Part shown: positions 17,562 to 27,448 of the stretch, piece by piece | Position numbering within the stretch: position 1 is the first letter of the stretch | Layout: each line of letters starts with the position of its first letter | NCBI RefSeq assembly: GCF_010500915.1 | Contig: NZ_JAAAWP010000003.1 | Location: forward strand, 434,001-498,000 | Direction of reading: 5' to 3' | From: Alteromonas hispanica | GTDB lineage: Bacteria; Pseudomonadota; Gammaproteobacteria; Enterobacterales; Alteromonadaceae | Length of the DNA: 64,000 nt | Position numbers and translations under genes: made by a program | Notes under the pieces: model-generated | What the model was told of the DNA's origin: nothing | Seen by the model: only the letters and a program-made list of their open reading frames with translations | Databases searched by the model: none

Positions 17562-20018
17562 ATGTCGTGGATGCGCAAAGCCTTTTTATCGGTATTTCAT
17601 TATCCTGTTAAGTTGCTCGTCAAAGCACACAGTATTCCGGTGAATGTCGATTCAGAGCTTGGTATTGATAAAGAAAAGCCGATGGTATATTTGCTGCCAA
17701 CTAATTCGGTGACCGACCAGCTTGCACTAAAGATGTCGACAGAAGCACTAGGGCTTCCCGATCCTACAGCAACACTTTCCCTAGCAGGTAGAGAGTACCC
17801 ATCAACACTTTTCTTGAGAAAGACGCAGCCGCTATTCCGCTCAAGTGCAGATAACACTGGTATTGCCGATGTGTTCACCGACTTATTTCATCTGCATAGA
17901 GATCATCAAAACCTAGACCTTCAGGTGGTTCCTGTATTTGTAACCTGGGGACGAACACCAGGTAAAGGTAAACCGGGTTTAGGCGATCTAATTACTTATA
18001 AAGCGGCACCCAGCTGGCTTCGAAAATTGTTTATTGTACTGTTTTTAGGCCGCGACAATTTTATCAATTATTCAAAAGCGGTTTCTGCACGCACCATGGC
18101 TAATCAGCACGGCAGCGATCAAAGCATAGCGCAAAAACTTGTAAGGGTAGCAAGCACCCACTTTCAGCGTAAGCGCCAAAGTATGACGGGCCCCACGCTT
18201 TTAGAACGTCAGGAGCTCAACAATAGTGTGTTAGGTTCTGATGCAGTTCGCAGGGCGATGGCGGAAGAGTCTCGCGGCAAAAAAATCTCTCACGAAAAAG
18301 CCAAGGAACGCGCCCAAACATATATCACTGAAATTGCTGCAGACTATCGCGAAGGGCTGATTAGATTTGGTGACAGAATTCTTACCCGTATTTGGAATAA
18401 AATTTATAACGGTATCAGCGTGGGTCACGCAGAACGAATTCGAGAGCTGGCTGCTAACGGTCATGAAATTATTTATGTTCCATGCCACCGCAGCCACATG
18501 GACTACTTACTTTTAACCTACGTCATCTATCACGAAGGCATGGTCACGCCACATATCGCTGCGGGGATAAACTTAAATTTTTGGCCTGTAGGCAAGATAT
18601 TCAGAAGAAGCGGGGCATTTTTCTTAAGGCGAAGCTTTGCAGGAAACAAACTATACACGGCAGTATTCAGAGAGTACTTGGAATTACTGTTTAACAAAGG
18701 TTATTCCGTTAAATACTACCCTGAAGGCGGACGCAGCCGCACAGGCAGACTAATACCGCCCAAAACGGGTATGCTTGCAATGACCATTCAGGCCATGCTG
18801 AAAGGTGTAAATCGCCCAGTAAGTTTGGTACCCGTTTATATTGGTTATGAAAACGTGATGGAAGTGAAGAGCTACTTGAACGAGCTGAAGGGGTCGAAGA
18901 AGAAAAAGGAATCTAACCTTCAAGTTTTTACGGCTATCAGAAAGCTTAAAAACTATGGTCACGGCTACGTGAATTTTGGTGAGCCTATTCAGCTAAATCA
19001 GTTTTTAGAGTCTCACGTGCCTAATTGGCGAGAATGCCGAGATGCAGAGCCTGAAAAGAAACCAGCTTGGTTAACTCCAGCGGTTAACGAGCTTGCTAAT
19101 AATGTAATGACCCGCATCAACCGCGCAGCGGCCTTGAACGGAATGGCCCTCGTGTCATTATGCTTACTGTCTTCAAAAACCCAGACTATGAGTGAGTCTG
19201 AACTTAAGCAAGCAATGAGCGATTTTATAGACCTATTTAAACGTGCGCCGTTCAGCGCAGATGCAACCATCCCAGACGCCTCTGCTGAAACCTTGCTAAG
19301 CGATACTCTACAGCTTGGCCGATTCGATATTACCGAAGACGACTATGGAAAACTCATCAGTCCACAGCCAAAATCTGCGGTTTATCTCACTTATTACCGC
19401 AATAATATTTTGCATTTATTTGCTATTCCGGGGCTGATCATGGCTTCTGTTTTTGCCAAAAAAGGCATCAGCAAAAACAAGGTCTTTGAACTTATCGCAT
19501 CGCTGTATCCTCTGTTGCAGAAAGAGCTGTTTCTCCACCTTACTCAAGATGAAGCCCTTGCACACACAGACGCGTTAATAACAACGCTGTTAGACAATGG
19601 CTTACTGCGAGAAGTTGATGGAGAATTGCTTCCTCCTGATGCTCACTGTAAGCAGTTTCATTCTGCCTGGCTTCTTAGCCGCTGCATGCAGGAAACATTA
19701 CAGCGTTATGCTGTCGTATTGACTATTTTAGACAAAGAGAAGTCGATTAGCCGCGGCGCTCTTGAGCGAGCTAGCAAAAAGGTGGCAGAGCGCCTCTCTG
19801 CGCTCTACGGTTTGAGTTCGCCTGAGTTCTATGACAAAAATGTATTGTCTAGTTTCATTAGTGCTCTTAAAGATAATCACTGGTTAGACTCAGAAGATGA
19901 CGGCAGCTTGAAGTACTCTGAAGAATGCGAAGCGCTTCGCGAAGACGTTATGGCATTGATTTGGCCTGAAATGATGCAGCATTTAGAGAACGTTGCATTA
20001 CATTCAGATAAAGACTAA
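17562..20018 (+). CDS. plsB: Glycerol-3-phosphate 1-O-acyltransferase
   Basis: Inner-membrane enzyme that acylates glycerol-3-phosphate at sn-1, the first step of phospholipid synthesis. The start MSWMRKAFLSVFHYPVKLLVKAHSIP aligns residue for residue in length with the E. coli PlsB N-terminus I recall, so ATG 17562 is used, not the ATG four codons earlier. The catalytic HX4D motif is HRSHMD (His309, Asp314), followed by block III YPEGGRSRTGR and block IV VSLVPVYIGYE. 818 residues, close to the E. coli length. Convergent with ilvA. In E. coli plsB lies near lexA and dinF, as it does here with insertions between them. Confidence 0.97.
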   Translation: MSWMRKAFLSVFHYPVKLLVKAHSIPVNVDSELGIDKEKPMVYLLPTNSVTDQLALKMSTEALGLPDPTATLSLAGREYPSTLFLRKTQPLFRSSADNTGIADVFTDLFHLHRDHQNLDLQVVPVFVTWGRTPGKGKPGLGDLITYKAAPSWLRKLFIVLFLGRDNFINYSKAVSARTMANQHGSDQSIAQKLVRVASTHFQRKRQSMTGPTLLERQELNNSVLGSDAVRRAMAEESRGKKISHEKAKERAQTYITEIAADYREGLIRFGDRILTRIWNKIYNGISVGHAERIRELAANGHEIIYVPCHRSHMDYLLLTYVIYHEGMVTPHIAAGINLNFWPVGKIFRRSGAFFLRRSFAGNKLYTAVFREYLELLFNKGYSVKYYPEGGRSRTGRLIPPKTGMLAMTIQAMLKGVNRPVSLVPVYIGYENVMEVKSYLNELKGSKKKKESNLQVFTAIRKLKNYGHGYVNFGEPIQLNQFLESHVPNWRECRDAEPEKKPAWLTPAVNELANNVMTRINRAAALNGMALVSLCLLSSKTQTMSESELKQAMSDFIDLFKRAPFSADATIPDASAETLLSDTLQLGRFDITEDDYGKLISPQPKSAVYLTYYRNNILHLFAIPGLIMASVFAKKGISKNKVFELIASLYPLLQKELFLHLTQDEALAHTDALITTLLDNGLLREVDGELLPPDAHCKQFHSAWLLSRCMQETLQRYAVVLTILDKEKSISRGALERASKKVAERLSALYGLSSPEFYDKNVLSSFISALKDNHWLDSEDDGSLKYSEECEALREDVMALIWPEMMQHLENVALHSDKD

Positions 20019-20040
20019 GTTTTTGTCGAAAAGAGGAGGC

Positions 20041-20090
20041 TCTTATACTGCTCCAGAGTAAGCAAATGCTTTGCCTGAAGCAGTATAAGA
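20041..20090. repeat. Long inverted repeat between plsB and ilvA
   Basis: TCTTATACTGCT (20041-20052) and AGCAGTATAAGA (20079-20090) are perfect 12-bp complements; the 26-base interior contains a smaller hairpin AAGCA/TGCTT. It sits between two converging genes and could act on both, but neither strand has a T-run after it. Confidence 0.7.
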
Positions 20091-20141
20091 AGTAACCGTT
20101 GCGCTAAAAGCGGGTTTTCTTACTATCAGTTTTGCTAAATA

Positions 20142-21680
20142 TCATTCAGGTTGTGATAAGAAGAAACGATAAGCTGGGTTATCTGTCACTTCCTCAACTT
20201 TGTAGCCTAATTCCACTACGTGCTGGTTGAAGGCCTCTCGGCTATCGGGTGCAATATCAAAACCCACCAGCACCAAACCTTCAGCTGCACCATGATTGCG
20301 ATAGTGGAACAAAGTGATATTCCATTGCTCGCCCAAGGTGTTTAAGAAATTCAACAATGCCCCTGGACGCTCAGGAAATTCGAAGCTAAACACCTGTTCG
20401 TTCAAAATGCTTGGCGGTCTTCCGCCAACCATATGGCGAACATGTAGCTTTGCTAATTCATTGTTTGACAGATTAAAGCAGTCGTAACCTTTGTTCTCTA
20501 GGTCGCCCTGAAGTTCGGCAAACTCCTTCTGCCCACCCTTTAGCTTTACACCTACAAATATATGGGCTTCACTGTCGCTAGCGTAACGATAATTGAACTC
20601 GGTGATCGCTTTAGCGCCAACACATTCACAGAACTGCTTGAAGGCGCCTTTGCTCTCTGGAATTTTAACGGCAAATACCGCTTCTTTTTGCTCACCTAAC
20701 TCACAGCGCTCTGAAACATAACGCAAAGTATGAAAATTGATATTGGCTCCGCATAAAATACCGCCTAAAACCTTGCCTTTTAAATCGTGTTCTTTGGCAT
20801 ATTTTCTAATGGCTGCAACCGATAAAGCGCCAGCAGGTTCAGCAATAACGCGGGTGTCATCAAAGATATCTTTAATAGCGCCACAAATTTCATCATTGGT
20901 AACCGTAATAGTTTCATCTACAAGGCGGTTACACAGTCTGAAGGTTTCTTGCCCCATCACTTTTACCGCCACGCCATCGGCAAAAATGCCGACGCTGTCT
21001 AATTCCGTTGGCGTACCAGCTTCCCGCGCTTTAATAAAGCAGGCAGATTCTTCTGACTCAACCGTCACAATTTTTATGCTGGGCTTTAGCTGCTTCAAAT
21101 ACACTGCGATACCGGCCGCCAAACCACCGCCGCCAACAGCAACGAATAAGATGTCGATATTGGGGTTTTGCTCTAACAGCTCTCGCGCTACTGTACCTTG
21201 CCCGGCAATAACATCAGGATCGTCAAAGGGTGGAACGAAGGTGTATCCAAACTCTTCACACAATGCCTTTGCATGGCCACTTGCCTGGTCGAAACTTGTG
21301 CCATGCAATACCACATCCACACTGTCTCCGCCAAAGCGGCGTACTGCGTCAATCTTGATGTCCGGCGTCGTTTCAGGCATCACTATCGTTGCCTTAATTC
21401 CCTTCATCTTGGCGCTGTAGGCCAGACCTTGTGCGTGGTTACCAGCACTAGCCCCAATAACACCCGCATTAAGCTGCGCATCCGACAGAGAGTTAATTCG
21501 ATTATAGGCACCGCGAAGCTTAAAACTCTTTACTGGCTGCTGATCTTCGCGCTTTAAAAATATGTCGTTACCAAGTTCAGCAGATAGCAAAGACATATAA
21601 GAAAGTTCGCTGGCCACTGCAACATCATAAACAGGGGCCAGTAATATCTTCTTTAAATACTCGTGGTCGCTTACACTCAT
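20142..21680 (-). CDS. ilvA: Threonine ammonia-lyase, biosynthetic
   Basis: PLP enzyme that deaminates threonine to 2-oxobutanoate, the first committed step to isoleucine. Catalytic domain (about 1-320) with the PLP lysine Lys54 in [10 protein letters not shown] and the phosphate loop GGGGLAAG. Two C-terminal ACT-like domains (about 330-420 and 425-505; [21 protein letters not shown] is a typical ACT start) give isoleucine inhibition, so this is the biosynthetic, not the catabolic, form. 512 residues. The ATG overlaps the ilvD stop as ATGA, with GGAAGG upstream inside ilvD. Confidence 0.96.
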   Translation of the reverse strand: MSVSDHEYLKKILLAPVYDVAVASELSYMSLLSAELGNDIFLKREDQQPVKSFKLRGAYNRINSLSDAQLNAGVIGASAGNHAQGLAYSAKMKGIKATIVMPETTPDIKIDAVRRFGGDSVDVVLHGTSFDQASGHAKALCEEFGYTFVPPFDDPDVIAGQGTVARELLEQNPNIDILFVAVGGGGLAAGIAVYLKQLKPSIKIVTVESEESACFIKAREAGTPTELDSVGIFADGVAVKVMGQETFRLCNRLVDETITVTNDEICGAIKDIFDDTRVIAEPAGALSVAAIRKYAKEHDLKGKVLGGILCGANINFHTLRYVSERCELGEQKEAVFAVKIPESKGAFKQFCECVGAKAITEFNYRYASDSEAHIFVGVKLKGGQKEFAELQGDLENKGYDCFNLSNNELAKLHVRHMVGGRPPSILNEQVFSFEFPERPGALLNFLNTLGEQWNITLFHYRNHGAAEGLVLVGFDIAPDSREAFNQHVVELGYKVEEVTDNPAYRFFLSQPE

Positions 21681-23527
21681 AACCCTTCCAATTTTTTCAC
21701 ATCGCGCACTGCACCTTTATCGGCACTGGTTGCAAGAGCAGCGAACGTCTTCAAAGATGTAGACACTTCGCGAACGCGATCTTTTGGACGCCATGGGGTA
21801 TCGCTAGCTTCCATTTTTGCACGGCGCTCAGCGAGTTCTTCGTCGCTGATGACAATATTAATGGAGCGATTAGGGATATCGATTTTGATCTTATCGCCAT
21901 GTTCAACCAAGCCAATACCGCCGCCACTTGCCGCCTCTGGCGAGCAGTGTCCAATAGATAGCCCGCTGGTACCACCACTAAAGCGTCCGTCTGTTACCAA
22001 AGCACAGTGCTTACCTAATCCCTTAGACTTTAAGTAAGACGTTGGGTAAAGCATCTCCTGCATACCTGGGCCACCGCGTGGGCCTTCATAGCGAATGAAC
22101 ACAACATCACCTGCTTTTACTTCATCGCTTAAAATACCGGCTACCGCATCATCTTGGCTTTCATAAATTCGCGCCGTACCTTCGAAAGTCAGTATCGACT
22201 CGTCAACGCCTGCGGTTTTAACAATACAGCCATCTTCAGCCACATTGCCGTAAAGGACTGCTAGCCCACCTTCTTGGCTAAATGCATTTTCTATTGAGCG
22301 AATACAGCCTTGCTCTCGGTCGGTATCTGCGTCGTCCCAGCGGCAACTTTGACTGAACGCCTTGGTCGTGCGAATACCAGCAGGGCCTGCGCGGAAAAAC
22401 TCAATGGCTTTGTCATTTTCCGGATTAGTAATATCCCAATCGCTGATGACTTCAGTAAGTGGCTTGCCCAGCACGTGATTAACATCGGTGTTTAACAAAC
22501 CCGCTTTATTCAGCTCGTTAAGTATGCCAATAACACCACCTGCGCGGTGTACATCTTCCATATGATACTGAGGTGTAGCTGGCGCGACCTTACATAGGTG
22601 AGGCACTTTTCTCGACAGGCGATCGATATCGTCCATGGTAAAAGGTACTTCACCTTCCATGGCCGCTGCGAGAAGATGCAATATGGTATTGGTCGACCCG
22701 CCCATGGCAATATCTAAGCTCATAGCATTTTCAAAAGCGCTGAAATTGGCAATATTGCGTGGTAGCACGCTTTCATCATCATCGCCATAGTAACGTTTGC
22801 ACAACTCAACAATTTGCTCGCCGGCTTTCTTAAACAAACCTTCTCGGTCTGCGTGGGTTGCCAACATTGAGCCATTACCCGGTAGCGATAAACCAAGCGC
22901 CTCAGTTAAGCAGTTCATTGAATTGGCTGTGAACATTCCCGAGCACGAGCCACATGTTGGGCATGCTGAGCGCTCTATCTCATCGGAGTCGGCGTCACTT
23001 ACCTTATCGTCGGCGGCGGCAACCATGGCATCAACCAAATCTAGTTTGATCAGTTGGTCGGACAGTTTCGTTTTACCTGCCTCCATCGGGCCACCGGACA
23101 CAAACACTACTGGAACGTTCAGGCGCATAGAGGCCATTAACATTCCTGGAGTTATTTTGTCGCAGTTAGAAATACATACAATGGCGTCTGCGCAATGGGC
23201 ATTAACCATGTACTCAACTGCATCGGCAATAATTTCACGAGACGGCAAGCTATAAAGCATTCCGCTGTGGCCCATGGCAATACCGTCGTCTACCGCGATA
23301 GTATTAAATTCCTTGGCTACGCCACCCGCGGCTTCAACGCTACGAGCGACTAATTGCCCCATATCTTTCAGATGCACATGCCCAGGCACAAACTGCGTGA
23401 ATGAATTGGCAATAGCAATAATAGGCTTTCCGAAATCAGAATCCTTCATGCCTGTGGCGCGCCATAGAGCGCGAGCACCAGCCATATTTCTACCTTGAGT
23501 GGTGGTTGCAGAACGTAACTTGGGCAT
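21677..23527 (-). CDS. ilvD: Dihydroxy-acid dehydratase
   Basis: Iron-sulfur enzyme of the valine and isoleucine pathways, dehydrating 2,3-dihydroxy acids to 2-oxo acids. Cluster cysteines are seen at Cys122 ([11 protein letters not shown]) and Cys195 ([18 protein letters not shown]); the C-terminal catalytic region [21 protein letters not shown] is intact. 616 residues, standard. A strong GGGAGGGA site precedes the ATG. First gene of an ilvD-ilvA operon; ilvG/M/E are not adjacent, unlike in E. coli. Confidence 0.97.
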   Translation of the reverse strand: MPKLRSATTTQGRNMAGARALWRATGMKDSDFGKPIIAIANSFTQFVPGHVHLKDMGQLVARSVEAAGGVAKEFNTIAVDDGIAMGHSGMLYSLPSREIIADAVEYMVNAHCADAIVCISNCDKITPGMLMASMRLNVPVVFVSGGPMEAGKTKLSDQLIKLDLVDAMVAAADDKVSDADSDEIERSACPTCGSCSGMFTANSMNCLTEALGLSLPGNGSMLATHADREGLFKKAGEQIVELCKRYYGDDDESVLPRNIANFSAFENAMSLDIAMGGSTNTILHLLAAAMEGEVPFTMDDIDRLSRKVPHLCKVAPATPQYHMEDVHRAGGVIGILNELNKAGLLNTDVNHVLGKPLTEVISDWDITNPENDKAIEFFRAGPAGIRTTKAFSQSCRWDDADTDREQGCIRSIENAFSQEGGLAVLYGNVAEDGCIVKTAGVDESILTFEGTARIYESQDDAVAGILSDEVKAGDVVFIRYEGPRGGPGMQEMLYPTSYLKSKGLGKHCALVTDGRFSGGTSGLSIGHCSPEAASGGGIGLVEHGDKIKIDIPNRSINIVISDEELAERRAKMEASDTPWRPKDRVREVSTSLKTFAALATSADKGAVRDVKKLEGL

Positions 23528-24101
23528 AAATCCCTCCCGTTGATATGGTCAAACGAAAAATAAGTGTCAGCAAGATTAACTTACCGATTTACTATGCTGT
23601 ATTTTATTGCTGTAAGAGGCGGCTTGCGTTTTGCTAGGGCCTGCATAATTAAAATATTCTTACTGGCAACTCTAAAAAATGTATCTGGCAAGCCTTTGTA
23701 ATCTGATGCCGAAAGCTGGCAGACGAGTTGAGTTTCTTAAAAAACTGCTGCACTGGCTTTTATAATAGACGACTCACAAAGTAGGCGTTGCTAATATCGA
23801 TAGAAAAGGTCGCAAAAAAGTTACCGTTACGGCGCTCTTTTTAGTGATAAACTTGACGTGCTACTTGCCCTTTACAGACAGTAGCAATGAATGAGATGTT
23901 ATTCAGCGAGGGTTATGGCGGCCCTCTTAACGCTTTACGCATGTATAGTGTTTTTTATCGCAGTGGCCGCTGCGACAATCACGGGCAAAGAAATATCATA
24001 AAACCCGACACTGAATCAAGTATTTTGCGGGTTAGCGAGCGATTTAACGCTACTTTTTTATATTTTTAGATTTTTAATTCGCAGAGAAAAGGCTGGCATA
24101 C
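23528..24101. other. Gene-free region between ilvD and the TRIC gene
   Basis: 574 bases between divergent genes. On the minus strand before ilvD there is a 21-codon frame beginning MQALAKRKPP and ending about 65 bases before the ilvD ATG, but it lacks the runs of Leu/Val/Ile codons expected of an ilv attenuator leader. Small stems occur (GCAG...CTGC near 23960; AACCCG...CGGGTT at about 24001-24035). No terminator-antiterminator pair is evident to me. Confidence 0.45.
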
Positions 24102-24719
24102 ATGTTTGATTGGTTTCATTGGCTCAACCTCGCCGGGGTAGCTGTATGCGCAATCTCTGGCACTTTGATGGCTTACCAAAAGCGTATGGACGGTTTTGGG
24201 GTCATTGTGCTGGCTAGTGCTACTGCTATTGGTGGCGGCACGCTTCGCGATGTTATGTTAGACGTTCCCGTGTTTTGGATTGCCGATACAGACTACTTAT
24301 ACACCACACTAGTTGCAGCATTTATTCCTATTCTGTGGCTTCGTATTAGCCCACGGTTTCCCTTTCATTACCTGCTCATCGCCGATGCTTTTGGGCTCGC
24401 ACTATTTAATGTGGTAGGCATTGAAAAGGCGCTGGCAAATGAGACGGGCATGGCCGTTGCTGTGGCTATGGGTACCATTACGGGTGTTTTTGGTGGCTTA
24501 TTACGAGATGTCATTTGCAGAGAAGTGCCGCTTGTTTTGAATGGAGAACTTTACGCGATGACCTGTATTGCTGGTGGTGTTGCTTACGGAATAGCACACT
24601 TCTTCGGCCTTGCTACACAGTGGTGTGGCATTAGCGCGCTTATTATTACCGTATTATTGCGCTTGGGCAGCATGCGCTGGCATTGGCAGCTCCCTGTATT
24701 TTATAAAGAGCACCATTAA
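24102..24719 (+). CDS. TRIC/UPF0126 family membrane protein
   Basis: 205-residue, seven-helix inner-membrane protein made of two repeated halves, each carrying a glycine-rich signature: IGGGTLRDVMLDVPVFW in the first and FGGLLRDVICREVPLVL in the second. This duplicated motif identifies the prokaryotic TRIC cation-channel family (YadS/YicG, also listed as a glycine transporter domain). GAGAAAAGG precedes the ATG. The physiological ion or solute is not clear. Stands alone, followed by comM in the same direction after 195 bases. Confidence 0.88.
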   Translation: MFDWFHWLNLAGVAVCAISGTLMAYQKRMDGFGVIVLASATAIGGGTLRDVMLDVPVFWIADTDYLYTTLVAAFIPILWLRISPRFPFHYLLIADAFGLALFNVVGIEKALANETGMAVAVAMGTITGVFGGLLRDVICREVPLVLNGELYAMTCIAGGVAYGIAHFFGLATQWCGISALIITVLLRLGSMRWHWQLPVFYKEHH

Positions 24720-24914
24720 CGCTTTACCACACGAGCACTACAAACTAGTTAGTGCTCTTGCAGCAGTAATAATATCTTACCTTATCAATTACATATTCTC
24801 CCCTTAAGTACAGTTTTCAAGATAACCAACCCCGCTTACACTAATGATAAGTTTAATCGCAAGGAGCGAATAGCTGTGTGCTCTCAACCTTGTAAACATT
24901 GTTGGAGCGTGTGG

Positions 24915-26429
24915 ATGAGTATGGCAGTGGTGAAAACATTTGCGGGGCAGGGGTTATCTGCGCCAGAAATTTCGGTGGAAATTCACCTAGCTAACGGTTT
25001 GCCTGCATTTCAGCTAGTGGGTATGGCAGAAACGAGTGTTAAAGAAGCCCGCGAGCGGGTGCGAAGCGCATTAATTAACAGCGGCTTCGACTTTCCCGCC
25101 AAACGGATAACGGTTAATTTAGCTCCTGCAGATATTCCTAAGTTCGGAGGCCGATTTGATTTACCCATTGCGGTGGGTATTTTAGTGGCTTCTGGTTACC
25201 TCTCAGACACCAGTTTGCTAAATATCGCTTTTGTTGGAGAACTTGCACTAAACGGCGAAATAAAGCCCGTAGGGGGTCTTATCCCCGTTGTTATCGCAGC
25301 GGCAAATGAAGATATCCCACTTATTTACCCGGGAGATAACGATGTAGAAGCTGCGTTAGTATCGCACGCAGCTCGACTGCCCGCTTTTGATTTGCTCTCT
25401 GTTTACGAGCATTTAAGTGGCAATAAAAAGCTGCCAGTTGGACAACCATTTACGCCTACCTCCTCGACAACCAATAACCTTGGGTGGGACGACATCATTG
25501 GCCAAGAACAAGCTAAGCGAGCGCTTATCATTGCAGCTAGCGGAGCACATAATTTGTTAATGGTAGGCCCTCCTGGTACAGGAAAAAGCTTACTGGCAAG
25601 CCGTATGCTGGCTTTACTACCACCTCTCACCGAAGAAGAGGCTCTTGAAGTTGCTTCTGTTTACTCGGTAAAAGGCGAAAAACTTAACCCCGAAAAGTTT
25701 ATGCATAGGCATTTGCGTTCCCCGCATCATACTAGCTCTGCTGTTGCATTGACTGGAGGTGGCTCTCAGCCCGTTCCAGGCGAAATATCCTTAGCCCACA
25801 ACGGGATACTTTTTCTAGATGAATTGCCTGAATTTGGCCGTAAAGCATTAGACGTGTTGCGCGAACCTCTAGAGACCGGTGATGTACATATCTCTCGAGC
25901 ATCTGGCAGCGCGACTTACCCTGCAAACTTTCAGCTTGTGGCGGCAATGAACCCAAGTCCAACCGGCGATATAGACGATAACCGCCTATCTCCTCAGCAA
26001 CAACTTAACTACCTCAATAGACTCTCGGGGCCGCTGTTAGACAGAATAGATATTCAAGTGGAAGTGCCTCGATTACCAGAATACGACCTACCTTCAGCCA
26101 AAAAAAGTACCGATGACTCTATTCACGCTGTAAAAAAGGACGTTGCAGAAACCCGTCATATACAGCTTATGAGGCAGGGCAAACCTAATGCTGTGCTCAA
26201 TGCTGCAGAGCTTGCTTCTGCGTGTAAGGTAAGCGATAGCGACCTTAATTTTTTAAAGGCTGCAGCCAAACAGCTAAACTTATCTATGCGCGTTTTTCAT
26301 CGTACCTTGAAAGTAGCCAGAACCATTGCCGATCTCAACCGCGAAGATAATGTAACCCGTGCTCACATTAGTGAAGCGTTAGGGTACAGAGCCTTAGACA
26401 ACCTTATAAAACAATTGAGTAGCTGTTAG
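24915..26429 (+). CDS. comM: ComM/YifB family Mg-chelatase-like AAA+ ATPase
   Basis: Hexameric AAA+ protein; in Vibrio cholerae ComM is a branch-migration helicase promoting integration of DNA during natural transformation. Lon-like N-terminal domain (to about 165), then Walker A GPPGTGKS (218-225), Walker B ILFLDELPEF and the C-terminal Mg-chelatase domain ending RALDNLIKQL. ATG at 24915 gives MSMAVVKTFAG, matching E. coli YifB, with GGAG seven bases upstream; a frame starting 13 codons earlier is disregarded. 504 residues. Its stop codon abuts the ilvY stop with no base between. Confidence 0.93.
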   Translation: MSMAVVKTFAGQGLSAPEISVEIHLANGLPAFQLVGMAETSVKEARERVRSALINSGFDFPAKRITVNLAPADIPKFGGRFDLPIAVGILVASGYLSDTSLLNIAFVGELALNGEIKPVGGLIPVVIAAANEDIPLIYPGDNDVEAALVSHAARLPAFDLLSVYEHLSGNKKLPVGQPFTPTSSTTNNLGWDDIIGQEQAKRALIIAASGAHNLLMVGPPGTGKSLLASRMLALLPPLTEEEALEVASVYSVKGEKLNPEKFMHRHLRSPHHTSSAVALTGGGSQPVPGEISLAHNGILFLDELPEFGRKALDVLREPLETGDVHISRASGSATYPANFQLVAAMNPSPTGDIDDNRLSPQQQLNYLNRLSGPLLDRIDIQVEVPRLPEYDLPSAKKSTDDSIHAVKKDVAETRHIQLMRQGKPNAVLNAAELASACKVSDSDLNFLKAAAKQLNLSMRVFHRTLKVARTIADLNREDNVTRAHISEALGYRALDNLIKQLSSC

Positions 26430-27293
26430 CTAACGCACATCGAGTTTTAGAAAAGCATCAATTAATGGCTCGTGCTGCTTACTTTGCAGACAGCATAAAC
26501 CGAGCGCATAAGGCTCTATGTCATCTACCTGAATTTGCGTAACAGCACTGGCCATGCTTGAGTGATCTAACACTACTTTAGGCACAAACCCCACGCCGCA
26601 CTCTAAGGCCACCATACTCACAATTGCCTCGTTACCACCGACATAAGCATATACGTTAGGGCGAATACCGTGCTCTGCAAACCAATGATAAGCAGTGCGC
26701 CGAGTCGGCCCTGTTTCCGGCATAATGACTTTATGGCGTATCCAATCGAGCTGATTCAACTGAGTCAAACGCCATTCTCGGGGAGCTATTAACACCAACG
26801 GAACATCGTCAAGCGCGGAAAAATGCAGATCAGTAGGCATATCCGGAGTGTAAATAGCGATAGAAAGGTCGCATTGTTTGCTTTTTACTTTTTCTATCGC
26901 TAGCGCGGGGTCACCCGTAATTAGGCGAATATCTACGCCGGGATGTTGCTCCCTGAATTGACGAAGCATATTGGGCAAATGGCTTTGACTGGCCGTTACC
27001 GAGCAAAAAACACTTATCTCGCCTTGTAACGCTTCACTGTCTTCTCGTAAATCTATTTTGAGCTGCTGCCAATCTTTTAAAGCTTGTTTAGAAAAAGCCA
27101 ACAGCTTGTGTCCACTGTGAGTAAGTGCCACCTTTCTGTTATCGCGCTTAAACAAAGTGCAGTTCAAATCGTCTTCAAGCCTTTGAATAACGCGACTTAG
27201 CGTAGACGGAGAAACATACATGGCTTCAGCAGTATCACCAAAATGTAAGCTAGTGGCCAAATGATTGAAGAGTTGAAGACTACGAAAATCCAT
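26430..27293 (-). CDS. ilvY: LysR-type regulator IlvY
   Basis: Activator of ilvC, responding in E. coli to acetolactate and acetohydroxybutyrate. N-terminal winged helix (MDFRSLQLFNHLATSLHFGD...MYVSPSTLSRVIQRLEDDL) and a co-inducer domain with GEISVFCSVTASQSHLP, VGGNEAIVSMVALECGVGFVP and HEPLIDAF, all close to E. coli IlvY as recalled. 287 residues. Divergent from ilvC with a perfect dyad between them, the classic IlvY autoregulated arrangement. Confidence 0.95.
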   Translation of the reverse strand: MDFRSLQLFNHLATSLHFGDTAEAMYVSPSTLSRVIQRLEDDLNCTLFKRDNRKVALTHSGHKLLAFSKQALKDWQQLKIDLREDSEALQGEISVFCSVTASQSHLPNMLRQFREQHPGVDIRLITGDPALAIEKVKSKQCDLSIAIYTPDMPTDLHFSALDDVPLVLIAPREWRLTQLNQLDWIRHKVIMPETGPTRRTAYHWFAEHGIRPNVYAYVGGNEAIVSMVALECGVGFVPKVVLDHSSMASAVTQIQVDDIEPYALGLCCLQSKQHEPLIDAFLKLDVR

Positions 27294-27303
27294 AACGTTT
27301 CAC

Positions 27304-27328
27304 TATTTGCAATATTATCTTGCAAATA
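27304..27328. promoter_or_regulatory. Probable IlvY operator between ilvY and ilvC
   Basis: Perfect inverted repeat TATTTGCAA (27304-27312) and TTGCAAATA (27320-27328) with a 7-base spacer, 10 bases upstream of the ilvY ATG and 120 bases upstream of ilvC. It has the size and position of a LysR-type activator site shared by divergent genes. Assignment to IlvY is by location. Confidence 0.8.
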
Positions 27329-27448
27329 TATCATTTTCCAAAACAAAAGAAATCTTTTAATCTTCTCAGCAAGTCGTCATAGACGAGGTCTATCGACACC
27401 ATGACGGTGTTTGATATTGACAAAAATGAATGTTGTTCGGAAATTTTT

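Noticed and set aside
23566-23655. 21-codon minus-strand frame before ilvD as an ilv attenuator leader peptide
   Set aside because: It lacks clustered Leu, Val or Ile codons, and no terminator/antiterminator pair is seen.
23887-24069. 60-codon frame upstream of the TRIC gene
   Set aside because: No ribosome site, no recognisable domain and composition like non-coding DNA.
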